Shown here piece by piece: positions 8,534-15,907 of a stretch of DNA of 40,690 bases. The notes below the pieces were generated by a model, which saw nothing but the letters and a program-made list of their open reading frames with translations, was not told the origin of the DNA and searched no databases. A program made the position numbers and the translations under genes. Source of the DNA: Luteolibacter sp. (GTDB lineage: Bacteria; Verrucomicrobiota; Verrucomicrobiia; Verrucomicrobiales; Akkermansiaceae); assembly GCA_030696085.1 (NCBI GenBank), contig JAUYNL010000013.1, positions 1 to 40,690 of the forward strand, given 5' to 3'. Positions within the stretch are counted from its first letter, which is position 1, and each line of letters starts with the position of its first letter.

Positions 8534-10114
8534 TCAGGAGCCTTTGGCTTTGAGCCGTTGCAGGAAAAGATCGATGCCATCGACCAGCGCGAGCCAACTG
8601 GCCTCGATGATGTTTGCGGAAACTCCGACGGTGCCCCAGGTGCTTTCGCCATCGGTGGAAACGATGAGCACGCGGGTTTTGGAGGCGGTGGCATCATGGC
8701 CGTCGATGATGCGCACCTTGTAATCGACCAGCGAGACGCCGGCGATTTCCGGATAGAAGGGCAGCAGGGCCTTGCGCAGGGCAAGATCCAGCGAATTCAC
8801 CACGCCGAGGCCTTCGGCGACGGTGAGCTCCGGCGTGCCATCGACGACGAGTTTCACGGTGGCCTCGCAGACCGGCGGGTGGCCGTCGCGGTATTTGCGG
8901 AAGCTGGTGTGGTATTCGGTGAGATCGAAGGGTTTCTGGTGATCGCCGAGTTCGCGCCGGATCAGGAGTTCGAGGGTGCCGCCGGCGGCTTCGAACGAGT
9001 AGCCTTCGTGTTCGAGGTCCTTGACCCGCTTGAGAACGGCCTTCGCGGAGGGAGATCCTTTGGCGAGGGGCAGGCCGAGTTGTTCGGCCTTCGAGAGGAT
9101 GTTGTCCTGTCCACTGAGTTCGGAAACGAGGATGTTCTGGCGGTTGCCGACGCTGGCGGGCTCGATGTGTTCGTAGCTGCGGGCGAGTTTTTTCACCGCG
9201 TTGACGTGCATGCCGCCCTTGTGGGCGAAGGCGGTGGAGCCGACGAAGGGGGCGCGGGCGAAATGCGGGTTGTTGGAAACATCGTCCACGAAGTAGGACA
9301 GTTCGCGGAGTTTTTCGAGCTGGGGAACGACTTCCAGGCCCATCTTGAGCTGGAGGATGGGGATCACGGAGGTGAGATTGCAGTTTCCGGTGCGTTCTCC
9401 GTAGCCGTTGATGGTGCCCTGGATCTGGCTGGCGCCGGCTTTCACGGCGGCGATGGCATTGGCGACGGCTAGCTCGCAATCGTTGTGGGTGTGGATCCCG
9501 AAGGGGGTGCCGGGGATGCGGGCTCTCACCGCCTGGCAGATTTGCATCACTTCGGATGGGAGCGTGCCGCCGTTGGTATCGCAGAGCACCAGGCAGGATG
9601 CGCCTCCTTCGGCCGCGGCTTCGAGGGTGGACAGGGCGTGCTCGGGCGAGTCCTTGTAGCCATCGAAAAAATGCTCGGCATCATAGACCACCTCGCGGCC
9701 GTGCTTGACCAGATGGGTCACGGTGTCGCGGATCATGGCCCGGTTTTCCTCAGGCGTGGTGCGCAGGACCTCGGTGACCTGCATCTCCCAGCTTTTGCCG
9801 AAAATGGTGACCACCGGGGTTTCCGCTTCGAGCAGGGTGCGGACCTGCGAATCCTCCTCCACCGCCACATCCGCGCGGCGGGTGGAGCCGAAGGCGGCGA
9901 GCTTCGCGTGCTGGAATTTCAGGTTTTTCGCCTCGCGGAAAAACTCGACATCCTTCGGATTGGAGCCCGGCCAGCCGCCTTCGATGTAATCGACTCCGAA
10001 CGCATCGAGACGCCGGGCGATGCGCAGCTTGTCGAGGCCGGAAAGTTGGAAGCCTTCGCCCTGGGTGCCGTCACGCAGGGTGGTGTCATAGAGGAATACA
10101 GGTTTGGCGCTCAT
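8534..10114 (-). CDS. cimA: (R)-citramalate synthase
   Basis: CimA condenses pyruvate and acetyl-CoA to (R)-citramalate, the entry step of the threonine-independent isoleucine pathway. The 526-residue protein has the TIM-barrel signature LYDTTLRDGTQGEGFQLS at the start, the metal-binding HTHND motif, and the NGYGERTGNCNL segment near residue 240. A C-terminal LeuA-type regulatory domain spans about residues 390-526. The YIEGGWPGSNPKD segment is typical of CimA (LeuA type 3) rather than of isopropylmalate synthase. The ATG at 10114 (MSAKPVFLYD) matches the family start; the frame is open farther upstream but would run across gspG. The gene is divergent from the secretion operon, with 168 bp between. 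Confidence 0.92.
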   Translation of the reverse strand: MSAKPVFLYDTTLRDGTQGEGFQLSGLDKLRIARRLDAFGVDYIEGGWPGSNPKDVEFFREAKNLKFQHAKLAAFGSTRRADVAVEEDSQVRTLLEAETPVVTIFGKSWEMQVTEVLRTTPEENRAMIRDTVTHLVKHGREVVYDAEHFFDGYKDSPEHALSTLEAAAEGGASCLVLCDTNGGTLPSEVMQICQAVRARIPGTPFGIHTHNDCELAVANAIAAVKAGASQIQGTINGYGERTGNCNLTSVIPILQLKMGLEVVPQLEKLRELSYFVDDVSNNPHFARAPFVGSTAFAHKGGMHVNAVKKLARSYEHIEPASVGNRQNILVSELSGQDNILSKAEQLGLPLAKGSPSAKAVLKRVKDLEHEGYSFEAAGGTLELLIRRELGDHQKPFDLTEYHTSFRKYRDGHPPVCEATVKLVVDGTPELTVAEGLGVVNSLDLALRKALLPFYPEIAGVSLVDYKVRIIDGHDATASKTRVLIVSTDGESTWGTVGVSANIIEASWLALVDGIDLFLQRLKAKGS

Positions 10115-10282
10115 CGCTGGGGGCGGTGAGGCTAGCTCCCGCGCGGCGGATGGGCAAGGGGGAAGAGAAAGCCTGAAATCACCGGGGGATCCGCAAATTT
10201 CGTTTTTTCCCGACAACTTTTGCATCGCACGGCGTTGATTTCCCTGCGAGGCTGTCGCCGGGCAGCAACCCTTGAAATTTTC

Positions 10283-10726
10283 ATGAAAATCCATCGATCC
10301 ACCGCCAACATCCGCCGCATGGCGGCCTTCACCCTTCTTGAAATGGTCATCGTGCTGGGCATCATCGCGGTGCTTCTGGGCGGATCGATCGCCCTCATCG
10401 GCGGTCTCGGAGAAGGTGCCAAGCTTCAGCGCGTGGAAGCGGACTTCAATGCCGTGGGTGCCGCGCTCAAGACCTACAAGCTGAATGCGGGGACCTACCC
10501 CACCACCCAGCAGGGGCTGCGGGCCTTGGTGGAAAAGCCGGGTTCCTCGCCCGTGCCGCGGCGCTGGACCCAGCTCTCGGAAAAAATCCCCACCGATCCC
10601 TGGGGCGCCGATTACCTCTACCGCTTCCCCGGCAAGAGAAACGCCAGTGAGTTCGAATTGATCAGCAAGGGCAAGGATGGGCAGGAGGGTACCGATGATG
10701 ATTTCAGCAGTCAGGACCCGAAATAA
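10283..10726 (+). CDS. gspG: type II secretion major pseudopilin GspG, Ala at -1
   Basis: GspG builds the pseudopilus that drives substrates through the type II secretion channel. The 147-residue protein starts MKIHRSTANIRR, then carries the prepilin signature A-FTLLEMVIVLGIIAVLL with the conserved Glu5, a long N-terminal helix, and the GspG-specific C-terminal calcium-binding region (YPTTQQGLRAL, DPWGADYLYRFPG, ISKGKDGQEGTDDDF). The residue before the cleavage point is alanine, not the almost invariant glycine. The ATG at 10283 gives a 14-residue basic leader; an upstream frame to 10220 is less likely. It is the first gene of a nine-gene operon, and gspH overlaps its end by 32 bases. Confidence 0.92.
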   Translation: MKIHRSTANIRRMAAFTLLEMVIVLGIIAVLLGGSIALIGGLGEGAKLQRVEADFNAVGAALKTYKLNAGTYPTTQQGLRALVEKPGSSPVPRRWTQLSEKIPTDPWGADYLYRFPGKRNASEFELISKGKDGQEGTDDDFSSQDPK

Positions 10727-11264
10727 CCGGACACGCGGTTTCTCACTTCTTGAAATTGTCATCGTGTTGACCATCGCGGCCCTGATGATGGGCGGCGCGA
10801 TCGGGATGATGGTTTATTCATCGGATGAGCGGGTGCTGCGCAATGCCTCCGGCGAGATCGAGCTGTTAGCCAAGCGCGCCCGCACCACCGCCATCCTGTT
10901 GCAGACGCCCTATGCGTTGGAATTCCGTGAAGGCATCGTGAAACTGATGCCGCTGGCCGAGGCCGGGCGTGATGAGAAACGCACCGCTGGCGGCCGCCGA
11001 ATCGGCGGAGAGCCCGTCGTTCAGGAAGGCAGCGGCGAACGCTGGGAATACCCGCTGGAAGGCGGCATCCAGATTTTTGTCCGGCGCTGGAACTCTGAAG
11101 AATGGCTGGCCACCCGCAAGGACACCGTCCATGTCTGGCGCTTTGATCCGGATGGACTCTGCGAGCCGATTTCCGTGCGCCTCGCCCTGGAGGAAAGCTG
11201 GGCGGAGGACACCTATCACCCGCTCACCGCGACCATTCGCGAAAGCCTGTTGGAAGCCCGATGA
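10695..11264 (+). CDS. gspH: type II secretion minor pseudopilin GspH
   Basis: The 189-residue protein begins MMISAVRTRNNRTRG and has the prepilin cleavage motif G-FSLLEIVIVLTIAALM. A helix and a mixed beta C-terminus follow, as in GspH minor pseudopilins, which sit near the pseudopilus tip. The start at 10695 overlaps the end of gspG by 32 bases and gives a leader of ordinary length; an in-frame codon at 10677 is an alternative. The order G-H-I-J-K is that of classical type II systems and supports the H assignment more strongly than the weakly conserved C-terminal domain does. Confidence 0.82.
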   Translation: MMISAVRTRNNRTRGFSLLEIVIVLTIAALMMGGAIGMMVYSSDERVLRNASGEIELLAKRARTTAILLQTPYALEFREGIVKLMPLAEAGRDEKRTAGGRRIGGEPVVQEGSGERWEYPLEGGIQIFVRRWNSEEWLATRKDTVHVWRFDPDGLCEPISVRLALEESWAEDTYHPLTATIRESLLEAR

Positions 11265-11671
11265 AACCCCGCGTCCATAGCGTTAGAAACGGCTTCCTTC
11301 TCTTTGAGATGGTGCTGGCGCTGGGCGTGTTCGCCATGGCCGCCACCGGATTCGTGGTGGCGCTGAACCGGATGTCGGATGCCGCCGCGCTGGCGCAGAG
11401 CGAGCTGCGCATCACCCGCATTCTCGACAGCGCGCTGGACGAAACGCTCTCCCTGCCGGCGCTTGAGGAAGGCGAGACCAACATCACGGTGGGCGAGACG
11501 GGCATCGAGCTCGATACCACCATCGAGCTGATCGAGGATCTCGAAAACGAGGACGGCCAGCTTTTGCAGGAGATGTATCGCATCGAGATCCGTGCTAAAT
11601 GGTTTGCCAACGGCCAATGGCAGGACCGCATCGTGGAAACGTGGCGCTACGGCCGCATGTACCAACCATGA
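11261..11671 (+). CDS. gspI: type II secretion minor pseudopilin GspI
   Basis: The 136-residue product has a short basic leader, the cleavage motif G-FLLFEMVLALGVFAM with Glu5, and a small acidic C-terminal domain. GspI forms the tip complex with GspJ and GspK and starts pseudopilus assembly. Its ATG overlaps the gspH stop as ATGA, which points to translational coupling. The assignment as I rests on order, size and the FxLFEMVLAL pattern. Confidence 0.8.
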   Translation: MKPRVHSVRNGFLLFEMVLALGVFAMAATGFVVALNRMSDAAALAQSELRITRILDSALDETLSLPALEEGETNITVGETGIELDTTIELIEDLENEDGQLLQEMYRIEIRAKWFANGQWQDRIVETWRYGRMYQP

Positions 11672-12426
11672 ACGCACAACCCCACAGATCCCGCCGGTCC
11701 GGATTCACGCTGCTGGAGCTCGTGATTTCGATGGGCTTGCTCGCGCTCATTGTGGGCATGGTCTTCGGCATCGCCCGCACCTCGCTGGTGCTCGGAAACA
11801 CGATCGTCCAAACGCAGAACGAGGAGATGGAGCATCAGGCGTTTTTCGAGCTTCTCAGCCGCAGGTTTTCCGCGCTTCCGGGAAATACCCGCTTCGATCT
11901 CCAGGTCGAGGATTCCGGCTCGCATTATCTATCCGATCTCACGCTTCAGAACGTGCCGCTCGGCTTCACCTGGGGCGGCGAGGAGCGCATCGCCAAGGCC
12001 GTGCAACTCTCCACCGTCAAGCGCCGCAGCGGCTACATCGATGTGGTCCTGCGCTATTTTGAAAACGAAATCCTCGAGGGCTCCGAGTCCACTGCGGGTG
12101 CCAGCGCGCTGGTCAACGAACCGTTCGCGGAAATCATCCTGCTGGAAGACGTCGCCTATTTCGAATGGCGGGTGCTCGATGGCCGCTCGATGGAGTGGCT
12201 TTACGATTGGGAGATCCAGGGCCGCCTGCCGTTGCAGCTCGAACTCACCATGGCCATCGGCGCCAAGGGCGAGGAAATCCGTCATGTGTTCTGGCTGCCG
12301 CCGAAACAAAACCCGGAAATCGCCATGCGCCAGATGATGCAGGGCGGCGGCGGTGGCGGCACGACTCCCAAACCAGATATAATTATAGGTCCAGGTCCAG
12401 GTCCAGATCCAGATCCAAAACCATGA
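11668..12426 (+). CDS. gspJ: type II secretion minor pseudopilin GspJ with Gly/Pro/Asp tail
   Basis: The 252-residue protein has an MNAQPHRSRRSG leader, the prepilin motif G-FTLLELVISMGLLALIVG, and a long beta-rich C-terminal domain as in GspJ. The start at 11668 overlaps the gspI stop (ATGA). An unusual tail of about 27 residues follows the fold: a run of six glycines, then TTPKPDIIIGPGPGPDPDPKP, encoded by a simple repeat of the triplet pair CCAGGT/CCAGAT at about 12388-12420. Such a tail is not part of known GspJ structures and looks like a repeat expansion at the 3' end of the gene. GspJ should sit in the tip complex with GspI and GspK. Confidence 0.82.
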   Translation: MNAQPHRSRRSGFTLLELVISMGLLALIVGMVFGIARTSLVLGNTIVQTQNEEMEHQAFFELLSRRFSALPGNTRFDLQVEDSGSHYLSDLTLQNVPLGFTWGGEERIAKAVQLSTVKRRSGYIDVVLRYFENEILEGSESTAGASALVNEPFAEIILLEDVAYFEWRVLDGRSMEWLYDWEIQGRLPLQLELTMAIGAKGEEIRHVFWLPPKQNPEIAMRQMMQGGGGGGTTPKPDIIIGPGPGPDPDPKP

Positions 12427-13358
12427 GACTTCATTCCACGCGCAATCTTCGCCGCGGTGTCGCGCTGCTCGCGGTGCTTTGGTTGATTGCGATTCTTGGC
12501 ATCGCCACCATGGCGGCGCTGCGTGTCATTTCCTTCGATATGGAACTTGCCACCGCGAAAATCCATGGCTCGCGCGCTCGGCAAGTCGCTGAAATGGGCA
12601 TTGCCATCGGCTCCAATCCCGTCGTCAAACGCACGGACCCGATCCTGCGCCAGATGGACGAGGCTACCGGCGAGGGTTTCGAAGTCCGGATCGTTTCCGA
12701 GGGCGGCCGCTTCAACATCAACGCCATCCTGCTTCAGGACGACAAGGCCTTGCTGCGCTCGATCTTCGTCGATTGGGGGCTCGAACTCGACGAGGCGCAG
12801 TCCGTGGTCGATGCCCTCGGCGATTGGGTGGATGCCGATGACGAGGTCGCTCTCAATGGTGCCGAAAAGGACGAATACTACGAGGCCGGCCGCATCAACC
12901 AACCCTTCAACCGCCCGTTTTACGAAATCAGCGAAGTCCGCCTCGTCCGTGGCATGGACCTCGTCGAAGCCGTCCGCCCGGATTGGCGCGATTGGTTCAC
13001 CGTCTGGAGCGGCGGTGCCCTCGATCTCAACGAGGCCAGCGCCGAATTGATCGCCGCTGCCGCCGAAGTCATGATCGAACAGGCCGACATGATCCCCGAA
13101 GCCGTCCGCGGCTCGGATGGCCTGCGCGATACCGAGGACGATGTTCCTTTTCAAAATGCCGCCGCCGCGCTTGATCTTTTGGGCATCGACATGAAAGGTC
13201 GGCCTGATCTCGCCCGGCGTTTCACCGTCAATGATGCCACCACGCGCATCGAAAGCATCGGCTATGCGGATGGGGCCAAACGCAAAATCATCGCCATCGT
13301 CCGCAACCGCACCGGCAAACCGGCCCTTCTCGAACGCACCGAAGAAATCATCCCGTGA
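12423..13358 (+). CDS. gspK: type II secretion minor pseudopilin GspK
   Basis: GspK caps the pseudopilus tip. The 311-residue protein has a basic leader (MRLHSTRNLRRG), the motif G-VALLAVLWLIAILGIATMAA, and the large GspK domain. Typical elements are GGRFNINAIL, a DWVDADDE.. segment near residue 135-145, YEISEVRLVRGM and a DLNEAS helix-hairpin-helix-like region. Position +5 after the cleavage point is alanine or valine-region text rather than glutamate, as is usual for GspK, which lacks Glu5. The ATG overlaps the gspJ stop, and a GTGA overlap joins it to gspL. Confidence 0.88.
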   Translation: MRLHSTRNLRRGVALLAVLWLIAILGIATMAALRVISFDMELATAKIHGSRARQVAEMGIAIGSNPVVKRTDPILRQMDEATGEGFEVRIVSEGGRFNINAILLQDDKALLRSIFVDWGLELDEAQSVVDALGDWVDADDEVALNGAEKDEYYEAGRINQPFNRPFYEISEVRLVRGMDLVEAVRPDWRDWFTVWSGGALDLNEASAELIAAAAEVMIEQADMIPEAVRGSDGLRDTEDDVPFQNAAAALDLLGIDMKGRPDLARRFTVNDATTRIESIGYADGAKRKIIAIVRNRTGKPALLERTEEIIP

Positions 13359-14602
13359 GCAAATCCACCGAACATGTGCTTCTTGTCCCCGGCGAATCCG
13401 GATGGGAAATCTGGACCAGCCAGGGCGATGACGGCTTTTCGCTGCATAGCGCCACCGGTCTCGCCCAGGCCGCTGAGCTTTCCGGCATTCCCGCCGGCGA
13501 TCTGACGATGCTGTTTCCCGTGAAATTCCTCACCGCGGTGCCGATGCGCGTGGCCAGCGATGATGAGGCGCTTTTTCCCGATCTCGCCTCCCTGCATGCG
13601 GAACGCCTCGGACTCCGGCCGGATCCGATGGCCGGGCAGCTCAGTGATGTGTTTGTGGTCGCCCGCGAGGAGGAAAACACCGCCTTGCTCTCGGTATTCC
13701 TGCGCGCCCCGGTGGAGGGCGATCTGCCACCCCGCGGACCACGGGGCTTTGACATCTCCGCCCGCGCCTACCCGATGGAGGGTGATTCCCTCGCCATCTG
13801 GAAGGAATTCGGCCGATGGGTCTTCGCCATCTCCCATCAGGGGAAACTGGTCTATTGCCAAGCCACCTCGGTGGATGCCGGGCAACCGGAGGTTTCGCTG
13901 ACCCGCGAAATTCGGCTGTCCCTCATGCAGTTGGGCATGCAGGGCCTCAACTTCGAACCCCCGCGGATCACCGTTTGGAGCGATTCCGAAACCATCGATA
14001 CGGCCGCGCTCAAAACCGCGTTCCTGAATGCCACCGTCGTGGTCTCGCCGCGGCCCGCTCCCATTCTTCCCGCCCCGCTGAGCAAGCTGCTCCCGGCCGA
14101 TGTCCGCGCCGCCCGCCGGAGCGCCCTGCGCCGCCGCAATGTCACCCTCGGCCTGGCCGCCGCCGCCCTCATCTACCTCGGTCTCATCGGTTGGTTCGGC
14201 TATGGCTTGTGGCAGGCTGATTCGGAGACCCGCAAGCTGCTCGCCCAAGCCGAGAAAGTCGCGCCCGAAGGAGAGGCCTACGCCCTGCACATCGCCAAGT
14301 GGGACGAACTCGCCCACGCCGTCGATCTCACCCATTCGCCGGTCGATATCCTGCATCGTATCGCATCCTGCATCCCGCCCAACAGCCTATTGCGCCTCAA
14401 AACCGCGGACATCAACGCCATGGAGGTCAAGCTCACGGGCGAGGCCCCGCAGTTCCAAGCCGTTAAAACCTTCAGCCTCAATCTCTCCAAAAACAACGGC
14501 CTCGCCCATTTCACCTGGCAGACTCCGGAGCCCAATCAATCGACCCGCGGATGGGAATTCGTCTTCACCGGAGAAGTTCCCTCCGCCGATTCCCAACCTT
14601 GA
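13355..14602 (+). CDS. gspL: type II secretion assembly-platform protein GspL-like
   Basis: The 415-residue protein starts with GTG inside the gspK stop (GTGA). Residues 1-235 form an actin-like cytoplasmic domain of the GspL/PilM type. A basic stretch (ARRSALRRR) precedes one membrane helix at about 262-288 (LGLAAAALIYLGLIGWFGYGL), then a periplasmic ferredoxin-like region of about 120 residues. GspL links the secretion ATPase GspE to the inner-membrane platform. Sequence conservation with proteobacterial GspL is low; the call rests on architecture and on its place between K and M. No gspE or gspF gene accompanies it here, so the partners must be encoded elsewhere. Confidence 0.75.
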   Translation: MSKSTEHVLLVPGESGWEIWTSQGDDGFSLHSATGLAQAAELSGIPAGDLTMLFPVKFLTAVPMRVASDDEALFPDLASLHAERLGLRPDPMAGQLSDVFVVAREEENTALLSVFLRAPVEGDLPPRGPRGFDISARAYPMEGDSLAIWKEFGRWVFAISHQGKLVYCQATSVDAGQPEVSLTREIRLSLMQLGMQGLNFEPPRITVWSDSETIDTAALKTAFLNATVVVSPRPAPILPAPLSKLLPADVRAARRSALRRRNVTLGLAAAALIYLGLIGWFGYGLWQADSETRKLLAQAEKVAPEGEAYALHIAKWDELAHAVDLTHSPVDILHRIASCIPPNSLLRLKTADINAMEVKLTGEAPQFQAVKTFSLNLSKNNGLAHFTWQTPEPNQSTRGWEFVFTGEVPSADSQP

Positions 14603-14654
14603 CCGACAATTCACCGCCGAACCGGCATTCTCTCAGCAAAGGAATCCCAAACCT

Positions 14655-14669
14655 GAAATTTAAAATTTC
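14655..14669. repeat. AT-only palindrome between gspL and gspM
   Basis: GAAATTTAAAATTTC is a 15-nt near-perfect palindrome in the 79-bp gap between gspL and gspM. It resembles the tandem AT palindromes 13 bases after the gspM gene and the ATTCAAAATCCA units before folD. It stands out from the GC-rich surroundings. Confidence 0.6.
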
Positions 14670-14681
14670 AAATCCCCAGCC

Positions 14682-15218
14682 ATGTCTCCCCGCGAGAAAA
14701 AACTCCTGATCTTCTTCGCCACTGCGGGTTTTCTCGTGCTCAATTTCCTGGCCATCGGATTTTTCAAAACCAAACGCGCCGCCGTGGACGTTCAGCGCGA
14801 TCAGGCGCGCCAGAAACTCGAAACTGCGGAGATGTTCCGCGCCAGTCGCGAACAGGTCACCGACCAAATGGACTGGCTCGCCAAGCACGAACCGCAGGCC
14901 GCCGCCAACCAGGATGTCCAGACCAAGCTCCAGCAACTCTGCGAGCGCGAAGCCACCAGCACCGGCCTGACCATCAAAAACCAGAAACCGCTGCCCACCA
15001 CCTCCACCGAGGGCCTCCACTATCACCGCGCCAAAATCCAGATCACCGTGAATGGCAGCGAGGAAGCCCTCTACCGCTGGTTCGATCGTCTCAACATTCC
15101 CGAACAATTGCGCAGCGCCACCGCCATCCGCCTCTCGCCCAATTCCCAGGACGACACCAAAATCGATTGCACCGCCACCATCGAACAATGGTTCGTCCCC
15201 ATTCCTCCATCAGCCTGA
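14682..15218 (+). CDS. gspM: type II secretion protein GspM-like
   Basis: The 178-residue protein has one N-terminal membrane helix (LLIFFATAGFLVLNFLAIGFF, residues 8-28), a coiled-coil-prone stretch at about 30-90, and a C-terminal ferredoxin-like fold. This is the layout of GspM/PilO, which pairs with GspL in the inner-membrane platform. It starts with ATG at 14682 after a 79-bp gap and is followed by a 44-bp gap rich in AT palindromes. Sequence identity to known GspM is weak, so position and architecture carry the call. Confidence 0.7.
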   Translation: MSPREKKLLIFFATAGFLVLNFLAIGFFKTKRAAVDVQRDQARQKLETAEMFRASREQVTDQMDWLAKHEPQAAANQDVQTKLQQLCEREATSTGLTIKNQKPLPTTSTEGLHYHRAKIQITVNGSEEALYRWFDRLNIPEQLRSATAIRLSPNSQDDTKIDCTATIEQWFVPIPPSA

Positions 15219-15243
15219 ATTTTAAAATTTAATTTTAAAATTT
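15218..15243. repeat. tandem 13-nt AT palindromes after gspM
   Basis: Two adjacent copies of AATTTTAAAATTT start at the last base of the gspM stop codon. Each copy is nearly self-complementary. The pair is almost free of G and C and separates gspM from the next gene of the secretion operon. It could act as a weak transcript attenuator, a processing site, or simply be an intergenic repeat of this genome. Confidence 0.65.
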
Positions 15244-15262
15244 TTACAGTTACACATCACCC

Positions 15263-15871
15263 ATGCACGCCGCGCTCCGCATCATCCTGCTCTCACCCGC
15301 CCTTGTCGGCTGGGCTGTCGCGGATTTGCCGAAAAAAGCGCCGCTCATGAAATACACCGGCCTGTGGACGAATTCGCCATTCACCTCCAAGCCGCCGCCA
15401 CCCGAGCAAGGCCAAGCCGCCAACCCGCTCGAAGACTACGCCCTTGGCGGCGTCTCGCCGATCGGCAGCGGCTACCGCGTCACCCTGCTCAACAAGAAAA
15501 AGCCCGACGAACGAATCATGGTCGATTCGGACAAACCCAGCGGCGGTTTCAAAATACTTTCCGTCACCCGCAAAGCCGGCGATCCCCTCGGCACAATCGT
15601 CCGCATGTCCTCCGGTTCCGTCTCCGGCACCGTCTCCTTTGATGAGGCGCTCCTCAAGCTGGCGGCAGCACCCGCCGCCGCAGCAAACCACCAAACGCCG
15701 CCTGGAGCCCAGCCGCTGCCGGGCCAGCCGCAGCCCGGCCAGCCGCCGCAACGCCAGCCGCGCCCGCGCGTCGTTCCTCCACCCGCCCCTGCCGCCAATA
15801 ACCAAGCCAGGCCCCAAGGAGCGCAACCCCAATCCGGCCAACCCTTGCGCCGCCCGGATCGCCGCCACTGA
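15263..15871 (+). CDS. secreted proline-rich protein, possible GspC/PilP counterpart
   Basis: The 202-residue product has a hydrophobic N-terminus that fits a signal peptide (IILLSPALVGWAVA). A central beta segment at about 55-110 reads LEDYALGGVSPIGSGYRVTL, and a Pro/Gln/Arg-rich tail covers about 135-202. The central segment recalls the HR domain of GspC and PilP, which also begins with a leucine-rich strand followed by a G..GY-type turn and which binds the secretin N0 domain. Its place directly before gspD is the usual place of such a connector. This function is inferred; I see no membrane anchor other than the signal sequence, and homology is not proven. Confidence 0.55.
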   Translation: MHAALRIILLSPALVGWAVADLPKKAPLMKYTGLWTNSPFTSKPPPPEQGQAANPLEDYALGGVSPIGSGYRVTLLNKKKPDERIMVDSDKPSGGFKILSVTRKAGDPLGTIVRMSSGSVSGTVSFDEALLKLAAAPAAAANHQTPPGAQPLPGQPQPGQPPQRQPRPRVVPPPAPAANNQARPQGAQPQSGQPLRRPDRRH

Positions 15872-15907
15872 AAACGGTTTTCCGCCCGCAATTCATCCAC
15901 TTTCCCC

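Noticed and set aside
10115-10774. N-terminal extension of cimA by 220 codons
   Set aside because: It would run antisense through gspG and the start of gspH and has no protein-like features; the CimA family starts at 10114.
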